Positions 50,331 to 59,391 of a stretch of 60,964 nt of DNA are shown one piece after another. Origin of the DNA: Candidatus Eremiobacterota bacterium (GTDB lineage: Bacteria; Vulcanimicrobiota; CADAWZ01; Ess09-12); NCBI GenBank assembly GCA_031082125.1, contig JAVHLM010000037.1, positions 1 to 60,964 on the forward strand, read 5' to 3'. Made by a program: the position numbers and the translations under genes. The stretch's first letter is position 1; the number at the start of each line of letters is the position of its first letter. The notes beneath the pieces were generated by a model. That model searched no databases and was not told the origin of the DNA. It saw nothing but the letters and a program-made list of their open reading frames with translations.

Positions 50331-53300
50331 TCACTTCACTTCGAGCTTCACGCTCTCCGAGTGGCTTGAAAACTCCGGGGCGTACATGCACTGGATGGTG
50401 GCCATCCCGTTCTGGTAAGCTCCCCTGAGCTGCACCCTGAGGTCGTATTCGAAGACATACGTGCCCTTGGGCAGGTAGTCAATATAGAAATGCGTCGCCG
50501 TGTCCCTGGTGGACTCGTAGTAACGGAGGCCGTCCTGGTATTTGTACCGCGAGAGGACGTTCACAGGCTCAAGGCCGCTGCCGCGCTGGTCAGCCATATG
50601 GACATATTCCATGTCGCGGTCGGTGCGGAGCACTATACGGATCCTCAGGAGGTCGCCCACCTCGAGGGAGCCCTTTACCGGCTCGATGACGGGGCCGCTG
50701 CCAGTTCTCTTCACCACGAAGACCGACTTTTCGAGCTTGAGAGGGTTCTGCACATGGGGGGTGATTTTTGCCATGTCCTCCATATACTGCCAGTATGCGC
50801 CGCCCCATGCGATGCCCTTGTCCTTTTTCTTCACCTCTATCTGGCCCATCGAGGGCTTCACCTGGGGGCCGTCATAGCGCTTCTCGTAGAAGCCTGTGCC
50901 GGCCTCGACCTTTTCAGGATCAAGCTTTACGCCGCCGAGGTCTACCTCGACGATCTCGCTCGAGGCGAGGAGGTTGTCCCCCCGGCAGAGGAGGCCGTAG
51001 ACGGCGTCGGCCGTGGCCTTAGTGGTCTTCCAGTCCTGCGTCTGCTTCTGCTTGAGGAGCCACACCTTGCACTCCTCTACCGCCTTTGCATCGCCCATTA
51101 TCTCGTCAAATGCCTCTATCATGAGGGCCTGGGCCTCTATGGGCGCCCTGTACCACCACCATGAAAGCTCGCCTTCGGCCCAGTACATCCCGAGCTCTTC
51201 GTCGGTGACGCTCCGCTCCCTGATGGATGCCATGATGTCATGGGAGGTCTTCTTGTCGCCGAAGCGCTTGAGGGCGATGGCAAGGTACCCCTGGCCCATC
51301 CTGCAGTCCAGGCGGAGCCAGTATTTCCTCGCCTGCCCCAGGAAGTAATCCAGTGCCTCCTTCGCAAAGGCAGGAACAGGCTTTTCGGCAAGGTAGAAGC
51401 TCCGTCCGTAAAGATAGAGGGCAATAGTCACCGAGAGGTGATTATCATCCTTTCTGCCTTGTTTCAATATCTCGCGGTATACGTCCACAATCCACCGGTC
51501 AAGGCTGTCGAGGGCCCTCACGGCGAGGTCATGGCCCGAGGCTTGCACTCCCAGGTGCTTGAGCCTGCCGAAGCCCGTCACGATGTATAAGGTGATGTAG
51601 CTGTTGGGATAGCCGCCGGGGAACCATGGCCACGAGCCGTCGGAGAGCTGCATGTTCCTGAGCTTGTCATAGGCACTTGAGAGCTCTTTTTTCATGCGGC
51701 CGTCTTCGAAGAGGATGCCCACGTTGCGCTTTGCCTGGGACTCGCTCTTTGCCTGAAGCACCCAGGGCGTCTCCATGAGCATGACGCCCTTGAGCTCTGC
51801 GTTCTTCTCCAGGTTCGAGAGGAGGGCTTCAGGAGATATGGTGCGCCACTCGTCAAAAACCTTCCTGATTTTTGGATCTGACGAGGCGATCTTCTGGGCA
51901 AGGGCATTGGCGTAGAGCCTGTTGAAGACCTGCTCGGAGCACTCGTGGGGGAACTCCATCAGGAACGGGAGGGCCTGCACGGCATACCATGCTGGGTTGG
52001 AAGTCATCTGCACCGTGTAGGACCTGTTGATGAGCGAGTCAGAGCCGCCGGACTTCGCAAGCTTCTCGAAGGTGAACTTCCGCTCGCCGGGCCCTCTCAC
52101 CCAGAGAGGGATGGATTCTGTCACGGCAATGCGCCGGGAAAGAACCGGTATTATGCCTTCCTCGCCGTCGCTCTGGGCGCCTGCCTTGGCCACGGCTTTG
52201 AAAGCCACGAGAGTGATGTTATCCGGCACCGAGAGCCGGAAGTAATAGCTCTTGGATTGTTTGGGCGGCACGGCTATCTCTTTATCTGCCTTTGTGATGC
52301 CGAGCTTCTCGTCAAGAGGCTGCGATGTGGCGGGATCAAAGAGGGAGAGGGCCACGGCTCCCTTGAGCTCCTGCTCTGTCATGTTGGTCACTTTGACGGC
52401 AAATTCCAGCTCGTCGCCTTCTCTCATGAAGCGCGGAGGGTTGGGCTGCACCATGAGATCCTTCTGGGTCACCGTATGGTTTTCCGTGAAGCCGCTCTCA
52501 AGGCCCTTCCCATGGGCGAGGGCCATGAAATGCCACTTGGTGAGGGCTTCGGGAATCGTGAAGGTTATCTTGTAAGAGCCGTCCTTGTCGGCGAGCAGGC
52601 AGGGGAAGAAAAATGCCGTCTCATTGAGATTTTTCCTGGCCTTGACATCCTTGAGATCGACGGCGGGCTTCTTTCCTCCCCCGCCGGCCCGGTTTTCGGC
52701 TTCAGTATCGCCGTCGGCTTTCTTTCGGCCGTTTTTTGCCGCAAGACCTTCTTCCGCCTCGCCCTTCTCCTTTGCCGCCGGCTTCGCCGCAGGAGGCGGT
52801 GCAGGCGCTGCGCTCTCGCAGGGCGCCACGTCATCGCAGGTCGCCATGGAACGCTTGTAAACAGCCCCCGTTTGATTCATATACCCATATCCGAAAAGAT
52901 TTTCGGTGATGGCTCCCAGGAAGTCAGGGTAAACCCTCGAGGGCACGCCATGGCGGGGATTCCAGCTGGAGTGCCATGCCTGGAAGCTTTCGGCGGCGTC
53001 TGAGAAGCGCTGCTCCATCACCAGGTAATTGCTGGCAAAGAGGGACTGGAAGGTCTGCCAGAAATGGGGCGCAAAGGCATCAAGGGACTCGTCGTAGAGA
53101 GCGGCCACAAGCTCTGCGGCCTTTTTCTCGGCGCCGGGGCCCTTCACCCGGAGTGACCAGGTCTCGTTCTGGCCCGGCGTGAGCTTCGAGCGGAACGTCT
53201 CTATGGAGACCTCGAGCTTCTTGTTGGACCAGGGGACTATCACTTCGCTGCGGTAGCTGTAATAGCGGTTCTCCCTCACGTACGTTGTCACGACGGTGAA

Positions 53301-56300
53301 ACCGCCGCGCAGGTCGTCGCTCACGGGGAACTCGATAAGGCTCTGCGTGGCAGAAGAGCCTGTCCAGAATTTTTTCAGGCTCCGGCCGTTCCTGAACATC
53401 TCGATAAAGGCACGCCCCTGGCCGTACCCCGTGCCCCAGAGGGCCCTGAAGGTCCCCCCGGTATCAACAACAGAGGACTGCGCCACATAGTAGGAAGGCA
53501 CTTTCACCGTGAAATCGCTGCTCTTCAGGTTCACCACCGTGAGGGGAAGCTCTGCCTTCACAGCATTCCCGTAGCGGTCCTTCGAGGAGAGGATGGCACG
53601 GTATGCGCCGGCCTTGAGGTTGAAATTGAGAGCTGCGGGCTCTTTCCCGCCGGTGGTGAAGCTCCCCTTCTCGGCGACATCGCCAAGAGGCCAGCGCACC
53701 GCTTCCGCGGACTCGCTGTCATTTTCCAGGATCTCCCCCTCGTCGCTCATGAGCTGGCCGCCGCCCAGCATGTCCTTTCTCACCGCTTTCGGCGGCTCTT
53801 TGAGGCGGTATACCTGCACAAGGCCTTCGGCTCCCACGGGCACCCCGTCAAGGGTCGTGGTGGAGACCGTCATCTTCACGGGCGTTCCCTCGGTCTGCCA
53901 GTTGCCGGCGCTCATCCTGGCCTCCATGGTCGTATAGCCGATCCTCACCGAGGCATCATCACTTCTTGTCTCCCCCGCGCTGTCCGTTACATCGGCATAG
54001 ACCTGATAGACAAAGGAGGGCTCCTCCTCTTTCGGCACGCTTCTGTCGGGGTCTGCCACGAATGATATGCTGAACTTTCCGCTCGCGTCGGTGGCGGCTT
54101 TCCCGTGGGCAATCTCCCTGGACTCTCCGATGGCGCCGTACCTGCCCCTGCTCCAGAAGAAATACCACCAGTAAGGCATCTGCACCTGGCGCACGACGCG
54201 GTAACTCACCTTCGCCCCGTCAACAGGAGCGCCCGTATAACCCATTGCCGAGCCGCTCACCGTCACCTTGTCACCGAGCCTGAGGCTCTCCTTGGGCATC
54301 ACGATCTCAACGCTGAACTTGGGACGCTTGTATTCCTCGACACGGAAGGAGACAGACCCTGAAGGATCGTGAGTCTGGAGGGACATGGTTCCCGTGAGCC
54401 TGTCAGCCGGCGCCGCAAAGCTCCCCTGGACAGAGCCGAAGTCATTGGAGGTGAGGTTGAGGGTTGAGATTTCCTGGCTGTTGTGATCAAGGAACCTTAC
54501 CGTCACGTTCCTGTTGGGAATCACCTGGTAGTTTTTCTGCTGCTTGTCAACATTGATGAGAACGCCCTTGAAGTGAACGGTCTGACCCGGCCGGTAAATA
54601 GCCCTGTCGGTAAAGAAGACCGTTCTCGTGTATGCCGCATCGGCACCGCGCTCGTAAGGATAAAGGTCCGAGAGGTCAATATACTCAGAGCCTTTCCCAT
54701 CCTTCGCGTAAAGCCTGATGCCCCGGTAATTCCCCGACCGGGCCGCCTTGAAGGAATAACAGCCGTTCTCGTCGGTCTTCTGCGTATCCCTCACTTCGTA
54801 TCTCGGCGCGTTGTAGTCCTTGAGCCAGTAAAGGCTCACCGTGGCTCCCTGGATGGGCTCGCCGCTCATGGAGTCAGTAATGATGCCCCTTACCGTGTCG
54901 TCAATCTTCTGCGTGACGACGCCAAGGGTGCTCACCTGGATGATGGCCTGCTGGAGCATATTGTCGTTCTTTGAGAAGTCGCTCCTGTGGCTTGCGAAGA
55001 TCCTGTAAAATCCGGGCTCCAGGGCAGGGATATCGACCTTTACCTTTTTTGCCCTGTAATCTTCCGTGGGCTTGAGCTTTATAGTCCACTGGGCCACAGC
55101 AGGCCTCGCAAGCAAGGCTTCCGTCTCCTCGCGGCCCATGGGGTTCTTGCGGGTCTCAAGGTAGCTCTGCCAATTGTCCTTGACAATCTTGAAGGTCACG
55201 CCGGTAATGTTGGCATAATTGATAAGGACCTGGCTCTTGATCTTCGGCGGTACAGTGCGCTCAGTGGTAAGGGAAAGGCTCTTCGCAGTGATGGTTTCGA
55301 TAAGGCTAAGGCAGAGGGCGGCGCCATATGACTTGGGGTGCATGGTTCTTCCCTTGTCGGCTGCCGAATATGCCGCGGTATATTTCCCTTTCTTGTAAAG
55401 CAGGTTGGCCTTGTGATAAAGAGCAAGACTTGCAAGCTCAGATGAGGGATATTTCGCGGTGATATCTTCAAGGGCTGCCTGGTAGCGCTCATCCTTCTTC
55501 TCGCCCACGGAGCTGTTATAGGCATAGTGAAGCCTCAGCAGGTCGGCATCTATGAAGGCATCGGGGCTCCCGTCACCGCGGTGGAACCTCAGCAGTTCCT
55601 GGAAAATGAGAAGAGCCCGGTATTTCGGCGAGGCCGTGTCCGTTGTCTCGGGCTTCCAGGCCAGGAACCTGTCGGCGCTCTCCAGGGCGGGCGACGAAGC
55701 ATCTATCTCAAAGGCATCCTCGGGCAGCGCCCCTGCCTGCTCGCCGGACATGTAGAACTCCAGGGCAGAGTGGGCCACGACATCATAGAGCGTAGGCCTG
55801 ATGGCGGGCGGCACATTTCCCGGGTCGATGACATCCTTCACCTCGGCAAGGGTGGTTTTCTTGAGGACATCGCCCTTGGTGAGAAGATCCTGGTATATCG
55901 ATGAGATTTCCTTGAAGAGCTTGGGGAGATCCCAGGTGGTGAAATCCTTGTCATCAAGGCCTGCCGTCTCGGTCCTGTTCATGAAGCGCCACTTGTTCCT
56001 TGAATAATAGTGCCAGTACCACTGGGCCAGAATCGACTGCATGAGGGGCTTCATCGAGGGGGGGGCCTTGGCAATCTCATCCTTGAGCCTGATGACCTTC
56101 ACCTCGGGCTTGTTGCCTGCGATGTTGGATTCCGCCACGATGCGGAGGCACAGGGCCTTCAGCGCCTCGCCGGGCCTATTCTCCCTGACGGCGGTCTTTT
56201 CTATCTCCTGGAGGGCGGCGATGGCCGACTTGGGAAGGCCCTTCTTCTGCGCTTCGATGTAGCTGTCCCAGAGCTTCTTCGTGCTGCCGCTCTCGGCCGA

Positions 56301-56369
56301 GAGAGGTGAGCTCATAAGGAGCAGCACCGCCAGCACAAGACACCATAGAATTCCATGCCTCCGAACCAT
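50331..56369 (-). CDS. bacterial alpha-2-macroglobulin with thioester site
   Basis: AAAGGAGG lies seven bases before the ATG at 56369; an ATG two codons earlier would be too close. A Sec signal peptide (MVRRHGILWCLVLAVLLLM ... PLSAESG) has no lipobox, so the protein would be periplasmic and soluble. It is 2012 residues long, with a helical N-terminal region, several macroglobulin domains, a bait-like Ala/Pro/Lys insertion near residue 1190, the A2M domain (FTIPEALTKWHFMALAHG), and a thioester domain with HECSEQVF (Cys near 1477). It should trap attacking proteases covalently. The usual partner, a PBP1C-type transglycosylase gene, is not adjacent. The motif is CSEQ, not the more common CxEQ forms with Gly before Cys. 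Confidence 0.92.
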   Translation of the reverse strand: MVRRHGILWCLVLAVLLLMSSPLSAESGSTKKLWDSYIEAQKKGLPKSAIAALQEIEKTAVRENRPGEALKALCLRIVAESNIAGNKPEVKVIRLKDEIAKAPPSMKPLMQSILAQWYWHYYSRNKWRFMNRTETAGLDDKDFTTWDLPKLFKEISSIYQDLLTKGDVLKKTTLAEVKDVIDPGNVPPAIRPTLYDVVAHSALEFYMSGEQAGALPEDAFEIDASSPALESADRFLAWKPETTDTASPKYRALLIFQELLRFHRGDGSPDAFIDADLLRLHYAYNSSVGEKKDERYQAALEDITAKYPSSELASLALYHKANLLYKKGKYTAAYSAADKGRTMHPKSYGAALCLSLIETITAKSLSLTTERTVPPKIKSQVLINYANITGVTFKIVKDNWQSYLETRKNPMGREETEALLARPAVAQWTIKLKPTEDYRAKKVKVDIPALEPGFYRIFASHRSDFSKNDNMLQQAIIQVSTLGVVTQKIDDTVRGIITDSMSGEPIQGATVSLYWLKDYNAPRYEVRDTQKTDENGCYSFKAARSGNYRGIRLYAKDGKGSEYIDLSDLYPYERGADAAYTRTVFFTDRAIYRPGQTVHFKGVLINVDKQQKNYQVIPNRNVTVRFLDHNSQEISTLNLTSNDFGSVQGSFAAPADRLTGTMSLQTHDPSGSVSFRVEEYKRPKFSVEIVMPKESLRLGDKVTVSGSAMGYTGAPVDGAKVSYRVVRQVQMPYWWYFFWSRGRYGAIGESREIAHGKAATDASGKFSISFVADPDRSVPKEEEPSFVYQVYADVTDSAGETRSDDASVRIGYTTMEARMSAGNWQTEGTPVKMTVSTTTLDGVPVGAEGLVQVYRLKEPPKAVRKDMLGGGQLMSDEGEILENDSESAEAVRWPLGDVAEKGSFTTGGKEPAALNFNLKAGAYRAILSSKDRYGNAVKAELPLTVVNLKSSDFTVKVPSYYVAQSSVVDTGGTFRALWGTGYGQGRAFIEMFRNGRSLKKFWTGSSATQSLIEFPVSDDLRGGFTVVTTYVRENRYYSYRSEVIVPWSNKKLEVSIETFRSKLTPGQNETWSLRVKGPGAEKKAAELVAALYDESLDAFAPHFWQTFQSLFASNYLVMEQRFSDAAESFQAWHSSWNPRHGVPSRVYPDFLGAITENLFGYGYMNQTGAVYKRSMATCDDVAPCESAAPAPPPAAKPAAKEKGEAEEGLAAKNGRKKADGDTEAENRAGGGGKKPAVDLKDVKARKNLNETAFFFPCLLADKDGSYKITFTIPEALTKWHFMALAHGKGLESGFTENHTVTQKDLMVQPNPPRFMREGDELEFAVKVTNMTEQELKGAVALSLFDPATSQPLDEKLGITKADKEIAVPPKQSKSYYFRLSVPDNITLVAFKAVAKAGAQSDGEEGIIPVLSRRIAVTESIPLWVRGPGERKFTFEKLAKSGGSDSLINRSYTVQMTSNPAWYAVQALPFLMEFPHECSEQVFNRLYANALAQKIASSDPKIRKVFDEWRTISPEALLSNLEKNAELKGVMLMETPWVLQAKSESQAKRNVGILFEDGRMKKELSSAYDKLRNMQLSDGSWPWFPGGYPNSYITLYIVTGFGRLKHLGVQASGHDLAVRALDSLDRWIVDVYREILKQGRKDDNHLSVTIALYLYGRSFYLAEKPVPAFAKEALDYFLGQARKYWLRLDCRMGQGYLAIALKRFGDKKTSHDIMASIRERSVTDEELGMYWAEGELSWWWYRAPIEAQALMIEAFDEIMGDAKAVEECKVWLLKQKQTQDWKTTKATADAVYGLLCRGDNLLASSEIVEVDLGGVKLDPEKVEAGTGFYEKRYDGPQVKPSMGQIEVKKKDKGIAWGGAYWQYMEDMAKITPHVQNPLKLEKSVFVVKRTGSGPVIEPVKGSLEVGDLLRIRIVLRTDRDMEYVHMADQRGSGLEPVNVLSRYKYQDGLRYYESTRDTATHFYIDYLPKGTYVFEYDLRVQLRGAYQNGMATIQCMYAPEFSSHSESVKLEVK

Positions 56370-56430
56370 AATCATGCCTCCTTTGCTTCGTGACGCTCGC
56401 GAGGGGGGCACCCTGTGTGAGTGTCCCCTC

Positions 56431-57612
56431 TCATTTCTTTTTCGTGTAAAGTTTCGCGGAACGCTCCCGGGTCACATAGGGCGCCAGGGCCTCCAGAACC
56501 TCTCCCGGCACCTTCTTTTCCTCCAGGGCTTTCGAGAGCTTCACATGGGCAAGGCTTGAATAGGAGTCCCAGAGCCCATGGGCTTTCAGGATCGCCTCAA
56601 CGTCGGCCCTGCGGGGATCGTTCCAGGGAGGGAGAGAGGTCTGGTCGTACCACCAGACCCTTATCCTGTGCCTGGTGCCGGAGAGATTCTCGAGGCCTTC
56701 TCCATCGGCATATTCTATTATGGCTTTCGAGAGGAGCTCTTTCTCCCTTTCAAGCTTATCGAGCTCCTCGCTCACTGCGGCATAACGGTCCACAAGAAGG
56801 AGGCCGGGCTCTGAGCCTTTCTCCTCATCTGACATCGCTGCCAGGGCAGCTTCATGCCTCCACGCGGGACAGATAGCCTTGTAGCTGCACCAGCCGCAGA
56901 GAGGGCCCGTCTTTACCGGGAACTCTTTCTGGGACGCTATGGTGTCGATCTTCCCAATAAGGGAGCTCCGGAGCTCTTCAATCTGGTCACCGGTGCGCTC
57001 TGATCGGAGCTCCTCGTCAAAGGCAAGATAATGCCAGACAAGGGCTACTTCCCGCACATGGGGGAAAAGCTTCCCGAGGGCAAGCTGGTAAATGGCAAGC
57101 TGGGTATCGCCGTCAAGCTGCTGCTGCGTCGGCATGGCAGAGCCGGTCTTGTAATCATGGATCTCCCAGCAGCAGTCAGAGATTTTGCTGAGCCTGTCTA
57201 TCACGGCAGTGAAGGGGTAACGCCCCTCATCGTCAAGATTGAAATCAGCCTTGTATTCAAGTCCGATAGTGATGGCGCCGTGGAAAGGCTTATACCGCTC
57301 GTAATACCTCACGAGGCACTTCTCGCCCAGTGCCCGGTAATGATCGCTGGTGAGCTCACTGTCAGCAATGGTCACATTGTCGCTCCATGCCTCTTCCCAG
57401 CGCTTTCCATAATAAGCCAGGACCTCCTCGAGAGAGGGCGCCACAGATGATGCGACTCTCTTGTAAAGGAACTCAAGTGATTCATGGACCCTCGAGCCCA
57501 TGAAGGCCTCGACACTCTCGAAATCCTGCCTGATCTTCTTTATGTAAGTGAAATGATACTTGGCAGGGCAGGTCTCAAAGGCCTGTATCCGGGAATAGGA
57601 AAAACGCTCCAT
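56431..57612 (-). CDS. RecB-family PD-(D/E)XK nuclease with iron-sulfur cysteines
   Basis: The ATG at 57612 has AGAGGAG nine bases upstream. The 393-residue protein fits the Cas4/AddB-like RecB nuclease group. FSYSRIQAFETCPAKYHF supplies the first cluster Cys, then an acidic AVIDRLSKISD and CWEIHDYKTGSAMPT with the catalytic Asp-x-Lys, and LCGWCSYKAICPAW with three further Cys. A [4Fe-4S] cluster is expected. The following 130 residues are helical. It probably processes DNA ends or acts in repair; no helicase or Cas genes are near. The alpha-2-macroglobulin gene follows on the same strand. Confidence 0.85.
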   Translation of the reverse strand: MERFSYSRIQAFETCPAKYHFTYIKKIRQDFESVEAFMGSRVHESLEFLYKRVASSVAPSLEEVLAYYGKRWEEAWSDNVTIADSELTSDHYRALGEKCLVRYYERYKPFHGAITIGLEYKADFNLDDEGRYPFTAVIDRLSKISDCCWEIHDYKTGSAMPTQQQLDGDTQLAIYQLALGKLFPHVREVALVWHYLAFDEELRSERTGDQIEELRSSLIGKIDTIASQKEFPVKTGPLCGWCSYKAICPAWRHEAALAAMSDEEKGSEPGLLLVDRYAAVSEELDKLEREKELLSKAIIEYADGEGLENLSGTRHRIRVWWYDQTSLPPWNDPRRADVEAILKAHGLWDSYSSLAHVKLSKALEEKKVPGEVLEALAPYVTRERSAKLYTKKK

Positions 57613-57665
57613 GGAAGTCACTCCTCTTCTACCCCGGAAAGGGCGATTTTATTTCACAGGGGCTC

Positions 57666-58265
57666 TTACTTCTCTTCTTCTGTCGATTTAAAGGTCTTTT
57701 CCATAAGGTCGGCAACTTTGCGCACGGCAGGTATGCCATAGAAGCCTATGGACCTTGTCCCCCTGCTTCCCCTGCTCCCTGTATACTGCTCCCTGGCGAA
57801 GATGAGATCGCCCGAGCCGTCGGCCCGCTCAGTTCTCTCTATATTCCCTATATCCTCATCGCGGTATGAGTTCACTGTCTTTGAGCCTCCCCAGGACGCA
57901 GGAGCCACTATGAAGGCCCTCCTGTCGGTGACGGCATATAATGTTTTCAATGCATTTTTATAAGCCCAGTAGGGCGAGCTCAGCATTCCCAGGCCGATAA
58001 GCACGAAAGGTATTCCGAAAAGTGGGAAGATGAGAGCGAATAATCCCGGCCCCGCACCGGCACCGCTTTTCCCCATGCTTCCAAAACAGGCCGCGCATGC
58101 CATGGTCTCCCAGAACAGGGCGAAAAGGGTCCAGGGGATGGCAAAGATGAATAAAGGAAGGGTCTGCATTGCCAGGCGCTTCGCATCAGGCTGTCCGCAC
58201 CAGAGAAGCCTCTCACCGGACTCCATCTCTTTCTCGGCTTCCATTTTCAGGTCCCGTTCCAGCAT
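57666..58265 (-). CDS. PH-like (bPH) two-helix membrane protein
   Basis: AGGAGG is five bases before the ATG at 58265. After a charged start with RLLWCGQPDAKR, two membrane helices are visible: FIFAIPWTLFALFWETMACA, and a second one around FALIFPLFGIPFVLIGLGML. A cytoplasmic domain follows: TLYAVTDRRAFIV and the strands after it match the bacterial pleckstrin-like domain in YdbS/YdbT-type proteins. Its function is unknown; the PH-like part may bind lipids or oligomerise. The gene is transcribed toward the RecB-type nuclease gene, 53 bases away. Confidence 0.7.
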   Translation of the reverse strand: MLERDLKMEAEKEMESGERLLWCGQPDAKRLAMQTLPLFIFAIPWTLFALFWETMACAACFGSMGKSGAGAGPGLFALIFPLFGIPFVLIGLGMLSSPYWAYKNALKTLYAVTDRRAFIVAPASWGGSKTVNSYRDEDIGNIERTERADGSGDLIFAREQYTGSRGSRGTRSIGFYGIPAVRKVADLMEKTFKSTEEEK

Positions 58266-58592
58266 GAAACCTCCTGTGAGCATGGCTTTCGAGCCTGGCC
58301 ATAATAAAGGGGCTATAAGAGCATTTTGCCAAAAGCACCGCTTTATCCTTCCTCACCGCACCAAATCCATGGCTTTAGGTGAGGTGCCGCCACCTGAAAG
58401 ACCGGAGAAAATATCCAAATTATCTCCCGGGAAAAGAGGAAAGTTCCCTGTGACAGAGAATAAGTGACTCACAAAAAAAGTGATTCTGTCAGGACGCATC
58501 TTAGGAATTCCCCCGCATAGCGCTGCTACGCTCCGGTTCCAGGCCGCTCTCCTGCAATTCACGAAAAAGTTGTATCAGGAGGTTTGAGGTAC
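58266..58592. other. intergenic region between two divergent genes, with local inverted repeats
   Basis: No gene is supported. The stretch holds the leaders of the PH-like gene (minus) and the RRM gene (plus). A small stem AGGTG/CACCT near 58378-58396 and CCGG-AGA/TCTCCCGG near 58401-58429 could form RNA structure in either direction. It does not match a riboswitch class I know. For the RRM gene, CAGGAGGT (58576-58583) is a strong ribosome site. Confidence 0.45.
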
Positions 58593-58898
58593 ATGAATAT
58601 CTACGTTGGAAACCTGCCCTACGAAGTGAGCGAGGATGATCTCAGGGAGGCATTTGAGGCTTACGGGCAGGTATCATCGGCAACTATCATCAAGGACAAG
58701 TTCAGCGGGAAATCAAAAGGATTTGGCTTTGTGGAAATGGCCGATGCCGCCCAGGGAAAAGTCGCCATAGATAACCTCAATGGCAAGGATTTCAAGGGAA
58801 GAGCGATGAAAGTCAATGAGGCCCATCCCAGGGCTGACCGCCGCGACGGCGGAGGCAGGGGGGGGGCCAGGGGCGGCGGAGGCGGCTGGAGAGAATAA
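58593..58898 (+). CDS. glycine-rich RRM RNA-binding protein
   Basis: The ATG at 58593 is preferred to the TTG at 58584 because CAGGAGGT then has about ten bases of spacing. A single RRM spans residues 1-80: RNP2 MNIYVGNLPYEV at the start and RNP1 SKGFGFVEMAD near residue 45. A Gly/Arg tail (GGGRGGARGGGGG) follows. Bacterial proteins of this type (101 residues here) are cold- or stress-induced RNA chaperones in cyanobacteria and other groups; that role is inferred. A strong terminator at 58961 makes it monocistronic. Confidence 0.93.
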   Translation: MNIYVGNLPYEVSEDDLREAFEAYGQVSSATIIKDKFSGKSKGFGFVEMADAAQGKVAIDNLNGKDFKGRAMKVNEAHPRADRRDGGGRGGARGGGGGWRE

Positions 58899-58960
58899 GC
58901 ACCGGGACTCAGCGCCCGAGAGATAGAGACCTCAGGAAAGAGCGTTAGTAGAGTATTCAG

Positions 58961-59001
58961 GAAACAGCAGTGACCTGTTCAGTGCTGTTTCTTTTGTTTT
59001 T
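58961..59001 (+). terminator. strong rho-independent terminator of the RRM gene
   Basis: GAAACAGCA/TGCTGTTTC stem extended by TGA/TCA past one mismatch, loop CCTGT, then TTTTGTTTTT. Confidence 0.92.
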
Positions 59002-59391
59002 GGAGAAAGGCCCTGCAGAGAGGGCAGGGGAATTCTCCGGGCCAGCACATAGGTGTTCACTTGAGCACCTCAAAATTCAGCTTCAATGAGGGAAAAACCT
59101 TCCTCAGGGCGGGTAAGGTGGAATCGTGGACGGTGGGAAAAGAGACTCGTTCAGCGTGGGCAGAAAAAATATTTCACCCTCGCGCCAGCCTCTTCCTCCC
59201 TTCCATGCAACCGTACAGGCGCACAGATGTCTGATGGATCGCTTTTGAAGGCCTGGGTAGTCATTTTTGACCATCCACCCTCTTTACGTTCAATGTCGCG
59301 CATGTGGTGATGGCCTTAGAAAGCTTATGTGATAAGCTTTTCAGAGATCTGCTTCTTTGATTTATCACAACTGTTATGCTATAATGAGAGT
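59002..59391. other. gene-free leader region with a perfect hairpin
   Basis: No convincing gene. A 9-bp perfect inverted repeat AAAGCTTAT/ATAAGCTTT (59320-59340, loop GTG) lies 16 bases upstream of the -35 box of the last gene and could be an operator. A short plus-strand frame near 59086-59310 shows no protein-like pattern. Confidence 0.5.
59358..59385 (+). promoter_or_regulatory. extended -10 promoter of the DUF222-like gene
   Basis: TGCTATAAT (TG at 59377-59378, TATAAT at 59380-59385) with TTGATT at 59358-59363 (16-bp spacer). The expected start of transcription falls at or one base before the ATG at 59392, so the transcript should be leaderless; no Shine-Dalgarno site exists. Confidence 0.75.

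Noticed and set aside
58340..58470. Possible riboswitch before the PH-like or RRM gene
   Set aside because: Short stems can be drawn, but I could not match the conserved core of any riboswitch class I know, in either direction.
59086..59310. Short plus-strand frame in the leader region of the last gene
   Set aside because: No ribosome site, and the Arg/Ser-rich translation has no protein-like pattern.
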